Positions 32,311 to 39,767 of a stretch of 42,312 bases of DNA are shown piece by piece (positions within the stretch are counted from its first letter, which is position 1; each line of letters begins with the position of its first letter). A model generated the notes under the pieces. That model ran no database searches. It saw only the letters and a program-made list of their open reading frames with translations, and was not told the origin of the DNA. Origin of the DNA: Clostridiales bacterium (GTDB taxonomy: Bacteria; Bacillota; Clostridia; Christensenellales; Aristaeellaceae). Made by a program: the position numbers and the translations under genes. The DNA lies in contig JAAYDR010000011.1 in assembly GCA_012729115.1 (NCBI GenBank), positions 1 through 42,312 of the forward strand. The letters are read 5' to 3'.

Positions 32311-32865
32311 TTAGGGGATCACCATCGCCAAAAAATGCACCGGCTCCTCACCCACAGCCTGCATGGCGTGGGGGGTGCTGGAGTTGTAATACACACTGTC
32401 TCCAGGACGCAGCACAACTTCATTCTTTCCGATGACCATGCGCATCACGCCGGAGAGGATGTAATCAAACTCCTGTCCCTCATGGCTGTTGGGCACCATC
32501 TCCCGGTTTGTTCCCGGAGGAACGGTTACATACAGGGGCTCAATCTTCCGATGGGCAAAGTTATAGGCCAGGTTCTTATACGTGTATTGGTCATGACGGA
32601 CAATGTCCTGGCCTTTGCCTGCCCGGGTCACGCTGAGCACGCTGAGCCGGGGGGCCTCCCCTGTTAACAGCTCGGTCATATCCACATGAAAGACCTCGCC
32701 GATCTTCACCAAAAAACTGATGGGCATGTCCACTTCGCCGCTCTCATACTTCCGGTATTCCTCTACGGGTACGCAGAGTGCATCCGCCATCTGCTGGACT
32801 GTGTAGTCCGAAATTTCGCGAAGATCAAGAATGCGCATGGCAATCTGCTTCACCGGGTCGGACAT
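32311..32865 (-). CDS. XRE-family regulator with C-terminal cupin domain
   Basis: 184-aa transcriptional regulator. Residues ~7-62 form a helix-turn-helix of the XRE type (DYTVQQMADALCVPVEEYRKYESGEVDMP). Residues ~95-184 form a cupin_2 barrel with HEGQEFDYILSG and LRPGDSVYYNSSTPHAMQAVG, the two cupin motifs. Such regulators commonly sense a small metabolite and control the neighbouring catabolic or CoA-ligase genes; here the acyl-CoA synthetase-VOC gene follows after 51 bp and is the obvious target. AAAGGAGGGATCACC precedes the ATG. Only 16 bp separate it from holA, so it may also be transcribed with the comEC-holA genes. Confidence 0.88.
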   Translation of the reverse strand: MSDPVKQIAMRILDLREISDYTVQQMADALCVPVEEYRKYESGEVDMPISFLVKIGEVFHVDMTELLTGEAPRLSVLSVTRAGKGQDIVRHDQYTYKNLAYNFAHRKIEPLYVTVPPGTNREMVPNSHEGQEFDYILSGVMRMVIGKNEVVLRPGDSVYYNSSTPHAMQAVGEEPVHFLAMVIP

Positions 32866-32881
32866 GGTGATCCCTCCTTTT

Positions 32882-33904
32882 TCAAGTAGCCTTCAAAATT
32901 CCCTCTAAAGTCAACAGTGCGGTTTGGGCGCAACCCTCCTGCGGAAGCCGCCCGCTTTTTATGTTGTATTCCATTTGAAGCAGCGCATCATAGGCCGCCC
33001 CCAGGGTTTCCTGAGAATACCTGCGGGCCTGCAGCTGCGCCCTGGTTACGGCAAAGGGGGGCACACCCAGCAATGCCGCCTGGTTTTGCTGAGATACGCG
33101 CTCCTCCCCCAGCCGTCGGGCATGGTATAAAATCCTGTACTGGCGCAGCAGCATAGCCAGTATGCCCATACGGTCCTCCCCGCTGTGCTCCATGTCCGAC
33201 AGCAGGCGGAATGCCTCCTCCCTCCTGCCCTCAGCCTGGGCATCCACCATCTGAAACACCGTGCACTCCAGGGATTTGGTACAGATCGCCTCAATGTCCC
33301 GGGATGTAATTTCCTCCCGATCACCCGCGTAGTTTGCCAGTTTATCCATTTCCTGCCTGAGCAGCGCCGCATCCCGGCCTACAGTAAACACCAGGAGGGC
33401 AGCGGTGTCCCTGTCCATTTTCTTACCAAGGGCCTTCATACTGCGACAGACCCAGTCCTGGCTTTCCAGGTCGCTCATGGGTGAAAAATCCACAATGGCA
33501 TTGATTTTTTTAAGGTACGCATAAAGCTTTTTGCGGCCGTCGGCCTTCCCCTTCACGGTAAAGACCAGGCAGGTACTGGGGGATACATGGCCCAGGTAGT
33601 GAAGCAGGACTTCCGCCTTGCCCTCGTTTTCCTGTTTTCGCCCCGCCGTGAGCAAATCGCATTCCCGCACCACCACCACCCGCTTCTCCCCCATAAAGGG
33701 CAAGGTCTCGGCGGCTGCAATCAACGCATCGGCATCCGGGTTGTCCAGTTCCGCAAGGTTCATCTGCTCCAGGCCCTGGGGCAGCAGCTTTGCGCAGAGC
33801 CGGGCCAATGCCTGCTGCTTGATGTATTCCTCGCTCCCCTCCAGCAGATAGACCCCTGAAAGGGTTCTCTCCTTGATTGCAGTGAAAAAGCCCGTATGGT
33901 TCAC
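32882..33904 (-). CDS. holA: DNA polymerase III subunit delta
   Basis: Clamp-loader delta subunit that opens the sliding clamp, 340 aa, the normal size. It has the family start GVYLLEGSEEYIKQQAL, a FMGEKRVVVVRECDLL segment (beta-clamp interaction region) and the C-terminal all-helical collar domain. Delta lacks a functional Walker A, and none is seen here. The start is GTG at 33904 with AGGGG 5 nt upstream, 9 bp after the comEC stop. The comEC-holA order is widespread in Firmicutes; rpsT, which often follows, is absent. Confidence 0.92.
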   Translation of the reverse strand: MNHTGFFTAIKERTLSGVYLLEGSEEYIKQQALARLCAKLLPQGLEQMNLAELDNPDADALIAAAETLPFMGEKRVVVVRECDLLTAGRKQENEGKAEVLLHYLGHVSPSTCLVFTVKGKADGRKKLYAYLKKINAIVDFSPMSDLESQDWVCRSMKALGKKMDRDTAALLVFTVGRDAALLRQEMDKLANYAGDREEITSRDIEAICTKSLECTVFQMVDAQAEGRREEAFRLLSDMEHSGEDRMGILAMLLRQYRILYHARRLGEERVSQQNQAALLGVPPFAVTRAQLQARRYSQETLGAAYDALLQMEYNIKSGRLPQEGCAQTALLTLEGILKAT

Positions 33905-33913
33905 AAATACCCC

Positions 33914-36307
33914 TCACTTGTACGTGGTCAGCTCCAGTCGTCCATCGGCGACTGTCAAGGTGATGTCTCCCCGCTCATCGGTGCGATAAACCGGTATGCC
34001 CTGACCGGCCAGACGCTCCAGTGTTTCCATGGCAGGCAATGCAGCGTTCCCCACCGGGCAGGATATGAGGGCCATGGAAGGCGAGACAAAGTCCACAAAG
34101 GCTTTGGACGTGCTGTTTTTGCTGCCGTGATGAGCCACCTTCAGCACGTCACAGGGAATGGCTGCATAGGATTCATACGTTCCATTCAAATCGCTGGCGC
34201 TCAGGAGAACATATCCGTCCATGTTCACGGCCAGGGCCATGGACATATCATTGGCGGCCTGGCCACTGCGCAGCTTGTTACCTATCGGCCACAGGGATGT
34301 AATGGTCACCTTATTGTAACGCAATTCCTGCCCTGCCGCAAGCTCCGCGACGGGAACACCCCTTTGCAGCAGCATATCCACCAGGTCGATTGCCTGAGGG
34401 TCCACCAGCTGGCGGGTGGCCCCTGCCGGGAGATAGACCTGTTTGATGGCTATTCCTGCCTGCATCAGCTCGGGAATCCCACCCACATGGTCCAGATGCA
34501 GATGGGTTAGAAACAGCGCATCAATGTCCCTTCCCTCTGCCAACAGCGTGTCCGTCAGTTCCCTGCCATCCTCCCCCGTATCAATCCCCAGGGTAATCCT
34601 GCCATCCATCACCAGGGCCGCATCCCCATGCCCCACACTGAGCTGCAGATAGCGCAACTGAGGAGGCCGGGTGAGCCAAGCTCCGCCAAAGGCCAGGCCG
34701 GTCACCAGCATCAGGGCTACAAGCCGCCTTTTCCACCCCCCCGGAAAATATCTGGATATCAGTACCCCAGCCACCGCTGCTCCGCAGAGAACGAAGGCCG
34801 GCGCAGAAGGTACCCGAAGGGAGGCATAGGGCAGCTCCGCCAACAGCTTGACCAGCCACAAAAGACAGACACTGAGGGATTTGGCCACGAAGCCTACTGC
34901 AAGCCCAATCCAAGGTACAAAGGATAAGGCCAGGGCGATGAAATAGAGCGGCACCAGCACCCCCACCATGGGGACGATGAGCAGGTTGATGGCCACCCCA
35001 TAGGTGGGAAGCTGATGAAAATATACCGCCGTGGGAAGCAGTACCCCCAGCTGCGCCGCAAGGGAGAAACTAAGCAAAGAGAGCAGCTTGAGCTTTTGCG
35101 CTTTCAGCCAGGCCTTCATGCCCCGGGACTCCCTTTCCATGGCGTGCCTGCCGAAGGCCCGCTTTCGGCTCTCCTTACCGCTAAACCAATCCATAAACAC
35201 GGGCTGCAGAAGCAAAATCCCTGCCATAGCGGAATAAGAGAGTACCAGGCCTGCGGAAAACAGCTGCAAGGGGTTTATGATCAACACGACCACCAGGGAG
35301 GTTGCCAAGGTAATCAGTGGGTCGGGCTTTCTGCCCAGTTCCCGGCCCAGCAAGGCGGTAAGCATCATCACTGCCGAACGGACTGCAGCGGCAGAAAACC
35401 CTGTCAGACCACAGTACCCCATCAGCAGGACCGCCAGCACCGGCAACCGTAAACGTCGTCCAACTTTCAGCTTCTTTGCCAGCCACACCAGAAGCCCGCC
35501 TACAATGGCCACATGAAGCCCGGAAACCGACATCACATGGGCGATGCCTGTCCTTTGAAAGGCCAGGTTATCATCCTCCCCAAGCCCTTCCCTGTCGCTT
35601 ACCAGCATGGCCATTGCAAGCCTGGCCTCATCTCCCATAACCTTTGTCAAGGCCTCCCGCATAGCGGCCCGGATACGCGAGGCAATATCTTTCCAGGGTG
35701 CATCCTGGGGCGTATTGTGGATCTGCAGACCCTTTAGCGAGGTGATCCCATAATGGATGCGACTTTGCAAAAGCCACATCCGGAAATCAAAATCATGGAG
35801 TCCCCCCTTGCCCCGAGGATGATAGACACGGCCTGTGAAGGATATCCTGGCTCCGTCATAGAGCTGAGGCATGGGGTCATCCCCATAGACATACAGGGTA
35901 CAGTAGGCCCTGCCCCGCTGCCTTTGCCCATCCATCTCCACATCGCCTAAGAAAAAGGCAATCCGGTCTTGGGAATTTTGGGCAGGTTCCCCATAAACAT
36001 AACCCGTTATGGCATATTCCCCCGGGGCAGGCTGCAGGGGATGAAGCCAGGCCTGCGCCCACAGCACCCCCAGAGCAAATACCGCCACAGCCACCCCCAG
36101 GTGAGGACCCAGGCCCATCCGGTGCAGCGAAAAAAGCAGCAACGCCGCCAGGGGCAGCAACAGCCAGGGCCAGCCGCTTTCCTTCATGGCCGGGGCCATA
36201 AGCATTCCCATCAGAAGCGAAAAAGCAACCACCAGCATCAGGTGGTTGCGTTCAGGATCATCGTGGCGGCGGACCGTAGTCACCAGGCGGCCTCTTCTTT
36301 CGTGCAT
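33914..36307 (-). CDS. comEC: DNA uptake channel protein ComEC/Rec2
   Basis: Predicted inner-membrane channel for single-stranded DNA import during transformation, 797 aa, full length. N-terminal helices and a DUF4131-like OB region are followed by the Competence domain (from about residue 200; HVMSVSGLHVAIVGGLL) with many transmembrane helices. The C-terminal metallo-beta-lactamase domain carries THLHLDH (H602, H604, D606, H607) and AHHGS (about 726), so the nuclease-like site looks intact. The ATG at 36307 has AGGAG 6 nt upstream; a longer frame overlapping ispF is rejected. No other com genes are in the window, so competence itself is unproven. Confidence 0.93.
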   Translation of the reverse strand: MHERRGRLVTTVRRHDDPERNHLMLVVAFSLLMGMLMAPAMKESGWPWLLLPLAALLLFSLHRMGLGPHLGVAVAVFALGVLWAQAWLHPLQPAPGEYAITGYVYGEPAQNSQDRIAFFLGDVEMDGQRQRGRAYCTLYVYGDDPMPQLYDGARISFTGRVYHPRGKGGLHDFDFRMWLLQSRIHYGITSLKGLQIHNTPQDAPWKDIASRIRAAMREALTKVMGDEARLAMAMLVSDREGLGEDDNLAFQRTGIAHVMSVSGLHVAIVGGLLVWLAKKLKVGRRLRLPVLAVLLMGYCGLTGFSAAAVRSAVMMLTALLGRELGRKPDPLITLATSLVVVLIINPLQLFSAGLVLSYSAMAGILLLQPVFMDWFSGKESRKRAFGRHAMERESRGMKAWLKAQKLKLLSLLSFSLAAQLGVLLPTAVYFHQLPTYGVAINLLIVPMVGVLVPLYFIALALSFVPWIGLAVGFVAKSLSVCLLWLVKLLAELPYASLRVPSAPAFVLCGAAVAGVLISRYFPGGWKRRLVALMLVTGLAFGGAWLTRPPQLRYLQLSVGHGDAALVMDGRITLGIDTGEDGRELTDTLLAEGRDIDALFLTHLHLDHVGGIPELMQAGIAIKQVYLPAGATRQLVDPQAIDLVDMLLQRGVPVAELAAGQELRYNKVTITSLWPIGNKLRSGQAANDMSMALAVNMDGYVLLSASDLNGTYESYAAIPCDVLKVAHHGSKNSTSKAFVDFVSPSMALISCPVGNAALPAMETLERLAGQGIPVYRTDERGDITLTVADGRLELTTYK

Positions 36308-36329
36308 GACCCTCTCCTGTGCCTGCGAG

Positions 36330-36815
36330 TTATTTGCTTTGGATGCTCTCCACCAGGCAAACCGCCTGGGCAGAAATTCCCTTCTCTGCTCCCTCAAAGC
36401 CCAAATGTTCCGTAGTGGTGGCTTTCACGCTGACGCAGGTGACAAGCATGCCCATGGCTTGTGCCAGCATCCTCCGCATCTCGTCTATATGGGGTCGCAG
36501 CTTCGGGCGCTGGGCCACAATGGTCACATCCACGTTAACAGGCCGGTATCCAGCCTCATCAAGCTGCTGCATTACCCTCCCCAGAAGCTCCAGGGACCGG
36601 GCTCCACGGTACTCTTCGTCGGTGTCGGGAAACAGCTTCCCGATGTCCCCCAGGGCTGCAGCACCCAGCAGCGCGTCCATCAGGGCATGGGTGGCTACAT
36701 CCGCGTCGCTGTGGCCCAGCAGCCCTTTTTCATGGGGAATGGTCAAGCCGCACAGCACCAGCGGCCTTCCCTCCACCAATTGATGCACGTCCATTCCATG
36801 TCCGATCCGCATCAT
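36330..36815 (-). CDS. ispF: 2-C-methyl-D-erythritol 2,4-cyclodiphosphate synthase
   Basis: MEP-pathway enzyme forming the cyclic diphosphate intermediate of isoprenoid synthesis. 161 aa, the normal size. It contains GHGMDVH with metal ligands D9 and H11, H43 in LGHSDADVATHA, DIGKLFPDTD and KATTTEHLGF. Its ATG overlaps the ispD stop codon (ATGA), so the two consecutive-pathway enzymes are translationally coupled. Functions as a trimer in the cytosol. Confidence 0.97.
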   Translation of the reverse strand: MMRIGHGMDVHQLVEGRPLVLCGLTIPHEKGLLGHSDADVATHALMDALLGAAALGDIGKLFPDTDEEYRGARSLELLGRVMQQLDEAGYRPVNVDVTIVAQRPKLRPHIDEMRRMLAQAMGMLVTCVSVKATTTEHLGFEGAEKGISAQAVCLVESIQSK

Positions 36816-37513
36816 GCATCCGCTCCCCCCATCGCTCTGGTTTCCAGAATCCTCTCCGCCAGGGCCACATCCAACGGTGTGGTGAGCTTGATATTCTCAT
36901 GGTCCCCCCGGCATAGATAAACAGGCAGGCCCATGTGCTCCACAAGGGCCGCATCATCCGTGCCCAGATAGCCGGTTTCCAGGGCGTGGTTATGGGCCTG
37001 ACGCAGAAGCTCCACCCGAAAGCCCTGAGGCGTTTGCATCGCGAAGAGCTCCTCCCGGGGAAGGGTTTCCCGCACTCGCCCATCTCCCCCGGCCCGCTTG
37101 ATCGTATCCGTCACCGGAACGGAGGCGATTCCGCTGCCATGCTCCATGGCAGAATTGATGACCCGTTGGATAACTGCCTCCGTCACCAGGGCCCGGGCGC
37201 CATCATGGACCAGCACCACGTCCGCATCAGGGGGCAGGGCCATAAGCCCCGCCAGAACCGATGCCTGGCGATTGCTGCCTCCCGGCACCACCTTGTGAAC
37301 CAGATGGCTCATGCCATAGCGCTTCAGCAATTGTTCCATTGCCGCAAGCTCCTCTTGACGGGCTACCACCACCAGGTGACTGCACAGAGTGGAAAAAGGA
37401 GCAATGGCCCGCACAATGGCGGGAATGCCTCGCAATGGAACAAATACCTTGTTCTCTCCCCTGCCCATTCGCTCTCCCCGGCCGCCTGCCAGTACCACCG
37501 CAACGATACTCAT
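36812..37513 (-). CDS. ispD: 2-C-methyl-D-erythritol 4-phosphate cytidylyltransferase
   Basis: MEP-pathway enzyme joining CTP and methylerythritol phosphate. 233 aa, typical. The N-terminal nucleotidyltransferase motif is VVLAGGRGERMG...NKVF with K22; VHDGARALV, TDTIKRA and the QTPQGFR segment are conserved. The ATG at 37513 has GAGG 6 nt upstream and is one base beyond the rqcP stop; a longer frame running through rqcP is rejected. It overlaps ispF by 4 nt. Confidence 0.96.
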   Translation of the reverse strand: MSIVAVVLAGGRGERMGRGENKVFVPLRGIPAIVRAIAPFSTLCSHLVVVARQEELAAMEQLLKRYGMSHLVHKVVPGGSNRQASVLAGLMALPPDADVVLVHDGARALVTEAVIQRVINSAMEHGSGIASVPVTDTIKRAGGDGRVRETLPREELFAMQTPQGFRVELLRQAHNHALETGYLGTDDAALVEHMGLPVYLCRGDHENIKLTTPLDVALAERILETRAMGGADA

Positions 37514-37514
37514 C

Positions 37515-37793
37515 TCATTCCTCTCCCCGCTGAGACGCCACCTCCGGGCTTTCTTCAACCACCTGGTACAAATCCGCCGCGCCTTCCTTGCGCACATGCT
37601 CCGTGACGCTTGCGATCCGATACTTCCCCACCCGGTTGCCAAAGCGGATCTCCAGCAGATCTCCTTCCTTTACTTCTGCCCCGGGCTTGGCGACCCGACC
37701 ATTGACGCTTACACGCCCTCCCGAGCAGGCCTCGTTGGCCACCGTGCGTCGCTTGATGATTCGGGAAACCTTCAGATATTTATCCAGCCTCAT
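37515..37793 (-). CDS. rqcP: S4-domain RNA-binding protein RqcP (YabO-like)
   Basis: 92-aa S4-domain protein that, in Bacillus, binds stalled 50S subunits and helps RqcH add alanine tails in ribosome quality control. The S4 fold spans MRLDKYLKVSRIIKRRTVANEACSGGRVSVNG (written by position: residues 1-32) and EVKEGDLLEIRFG. The C-terminal tail is short and acidic. It lies next to mazG and hup near spoVT and the flippase, matching the spoVT-yabM-yabN-yabO order of Bacillus. yabP, yabQ and divIC, which follow there, are replaced here by ispD. A good promoter lies upstream. Confidence 0.92.
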   Translation of the reverse strand: MRLDKYLKVSRIIKRRTVANEACSGGRVSVNGRVAKPGAEVKEGDLLEIRFGNRVGKYRIASVTEHVRKEGAADLYQVVEESPEVASQRGEE

Positions 37794-37827
37794 TGTGCGC
37801 TCTCCGCCCTTCCATCCTTGTCCTGTG

Positions 37828-37856
37828 ATTGTACCCTGTCCCAGCCTCAGAGACAA
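37828..37856 (-). promoter_or_regulatory. Sigma-A promoter of the rqcP-ispDF operon
   Basis: Minus strand: -35 TTGTCT (37856-37851), 17-nt spacer, -10 TACAAT (37833-37828), about 35 nt before rqcP and just after the hup terminator. Confidence 0.7.
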
Positions 37857-37866
37857 GGCCTTGAAC

Positions 37867-37900
37867 AAAAAAACGGGGCGCTCCGTAGAACGCCCGCGTT
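37867..37900 (-). terminator. Rho-independent terminator after hup
   Basis: Minus strand: GGGCGTTC-TACG-GAGCGCCC, flanked by ACG/CGT, then seven T. Strong terminator separating hup from rqcP. Confidence 0.92.
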
Positions 37901-37939
37901 TGCATGAAAGCGTAAAAACCGCCTTCTCATTGTCGTTGC

Positions 37940-38215
37940 TTACTTGTTGACGCTGTCCTTGAGAGCCTTGCCGGCCTTGAAGACGGGAGCCTTGGAAGCC
38001 TTGATCTTGATCTGTTCGCCGGTACGGGGGTTGCGGGCAACACGGGCGGGACGATTGCGGACTTCGAAGGAGCCAAAGCCCACAACCTGAACCTTTTCAC
38101 CTTCCGCTAACGCTTCGGTGATCACTTCGGTCACAGCGCCCAGGGCCTTCTCAGCGTCCTTTTTGGTGAATCCGGTCTTCTTCACGAGAGCAGCAGTCAA
38201 TTCAGCCTTGTTCAT
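37940..38215 (-). CDS. hup: HU-family DNA-binding protein
   Basis: Histone-like nucleoid protein, 91 aa. It has the start MNKAELTAALVKKTGFTKKDAE, the hinge GFGSFEVRNRPARVARNPRTGE with the DNA-inserting proline, and a basic C-terminus. Works as a dimer that bends DNA. GGAGG precedes the ATG by about 9 nt. Located between mazG and rqcP, an arrangement found in many Clostridia. It is followed by a strong terminator and preceded by an inverted repeat, so it may be transcribed on its own. Confidence 0.97.
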   Translation of the reverse strand: MNKAELTAALVKKTGFTKKDAEKALGAVTEVITEALAEGEKVQVVGFGSFEVRNRPARVARNPRTGEQIKIKASKAPVFKAGKALKDSVNK

Positions 38216-38235
38216 AACGTAGTACCTCCTCAGTT

Positions 38236-38256
38236 TTAACCATCTGATCATGGTTT
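38236..38256. promoter_or_regulatory. Inverted repeat in the hup leader
   Basis: AACCAT-CTGATC-ATGGTT lies between the hup start and mazG, about 20 nt upstream of the ribosome binding site region. It could be an operator or an mRNA hairpin. No confident -35/-10 pair was found around it. Confidence 0.3.
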
Positions 38257-38286
38257 GAAATCGGGTTCCCCATTCGAAAGTCCCAC

Positions 38287-38308
38287 AAAACAACGCTTCT
38301 CGAGAAAA
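38287..38308 (-). terminator. Weak hairpin after mazG
   Basis: Minus strand AACACTTTTCTCGAGAAGCGTT, an imperfect palindrome centred on CTCGAG, followed by GTTTTGT, immediately after the mazG stop. Could be a weak terminator or attenuator. Confidence 0.4.
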
Positions 38309-38311
38309 GTG

Positions 38312-39751
38312 TTACTTTGCTTGCTTTCCTGAGCTCCAGTATACATCCATTTCAGATAAAGTCAAGTCCCCAACACATTTTCCTGCGCTTTTTATCGCGT
38401 TTTCCATAGAAACAAATCGATCGATGAATTTATCAGTAGCCGAAAACAGCGCTGTATCCGGATTTTTACCGCACAAACGGCACAGGTTGACAATGGAGAA
38501 CAGCAAATCCCCCAATTCCTCCTCCGGATCCACCTTCTCCTTCAAATTTGCCAAAACCTCCTCTGTCTCCTCGCGAACCTTATCCAGGGCTTCCATGGGG
38601 CCGGAAAAATCAAATCCCACTTTGGCGGCCTTGTGCTGCACCTTCCAGGCCCGAAGCATGGTGGAAAGACCGGTAGATACATCCCGCATGGCTTCCCCGG
38701 TGGAGGTGATGCCCCGCTTTTCTCTCTTGATGGCTTCCCAGTTGTCGAGCACCTGAGTCGCCGTTTCCGCCTTTACGTCGCCGAAGATATGGGTGTGGCG
38801 CTCAATCAGCTTCCGGCATATCGCAGTGGTGACGTCATTCATCTCAAACTCGCCGTGCTGACGGGCAATCTCCGCATGAAACACCACCTGAAGAAGCACA
38901 TCTCCCAGCTCATCGTACATATGATCGATGTCTGCCTCCCGCACAGCGGCAATGTACTCAAAGCTTTCCTCCAGCAGATTGGTCAGCAGGCTCTCATGGG
39001 TCTGCTCCCGGTCCCAGGGGCATCCCCCAGGGCCCCGAAGCCGGGCCATCACGGCCTTCAAATCCTCCATGTCATAGCGCTGCCGCTCAAGCATGGGCAT
39101 TGCGGGCACATATACCGCCGTCAGGTGATCGTAATGCTCCTGCCTGTCCATATCACAAAGGGGCAGGCATTTCCTTTGCAACCCACCCTGGGCTGTTCCT
39201 TCAAAAAAAGTGATTTCCATGTCCGGGGGCATCAGGTCCAGAAGCTTCAATTTACAGTCACCGGCGCATTCCCGGCTGTGGAGCTCACACAGCAACAGGG
39301 GCTCCGTTGGGATCACCTGAACCCCACGAAACTCCTCCGCCGCATGCAGCCGTACGGAAGCACTTTGCAGGCCCAACTGGGCGAGACATCGCTCCCAGTG
39401 GCTGACCCCAGGCAGGACCGTCACTTGAACATCGGAGGGCTTTAGCCTGTGCAAGGCCATCACCGTTGCATCCATAACAGGGTCCGCCACCCCATAGCAT
39501 ACCGGGGCCTGACGGCTCAACTCCAGCAGCTTTACCGCTGCAGCCCGGTTGAATACATCGAAATCTTCGCAGGATTCATAAAGAAAATCCAGGGATTGAT
39601 AAGGGATCCCCTTGCTATCCAGGTAGCGGACAAGGGGATGCCGCTGGGTACGCAGTACAACTTGCCCCGCTTCCTCCAATGCACGCAGAGCAGCCAGGGT
39701 CAGCAACTCCTCGGACCCGGTGCTGAGGGTCACCACCGTAATTTGGCTCAT
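38312..39751 (-). CDS. mazG: MazG nucleotide pyrophosphohydrolase with N-terminal tetrapyrrole-methylase-like domain (YabN)
   Basis: 479-aa fusion as in Bacillus YabN. Residues ~1-225 resemble a SAM-dependent tetrapyrrole methylase, though the usual GxGPG SAM loop reads LSTGSEEL and may be non-functional. The C-terminal part is MazG: GGCPWDREQTHESLLTNLLEES, DELGDVLLQVVFHA, and a second MazG repeat EETEEV...EELGDLLFSIVN with E/D metal ligands. MazG hydrolyses NTPs, including damaged or excess (d)NTPs, to NMP and pyrophosphate. It follows the flippase gene by 16 bp. No tetrapyrrole genes are nearby, so the first domain's role is unclear. Confidence 0.95.
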   Translation of the reverse strand: MSQITVVTLSTGSEELLTLAALRALEEAGQVVLRTQRHPLVRYLDSKGIPYQSLDFLYESCEDFDVFNRAAAVKLLELSRQAPVCYGVADPVMDATVMALHRLKPSDVQVTVLPGVSHWERCLAQLGLQSASVRLHAAEEFRGVQVIPTEPLLLCELHSRECAGDCKLKLLDLMPPDMEITFFEGTAQGGLQRKCLPLCDMDRQEHYDHLTAVYVPAMPMLERQRYDMEDLKAVMARLRGPGGCPWDREQTHESLLTNLLEESFEYIAAVREADIDHMYDELGDVLLQVVFHAEIARQHGEFEMNDVTTAICRKLIERHTHIFGDVKAETATQVLDNWEAIKREKRGITSTGEAMRDVSTGLSTMLRAWKVQHKAAKVGFDFSGPMEALDKVREETEEVLANLKEKVDPEEELGDLLFSIVNLCRLCGKNPDTALFSATDKFIDRFVSMENAIKSAGKCVGDLTLSEMDVYWSSGKQAK

Positions 39752-39767
39752 AAGCTTTCTCCTTTTG

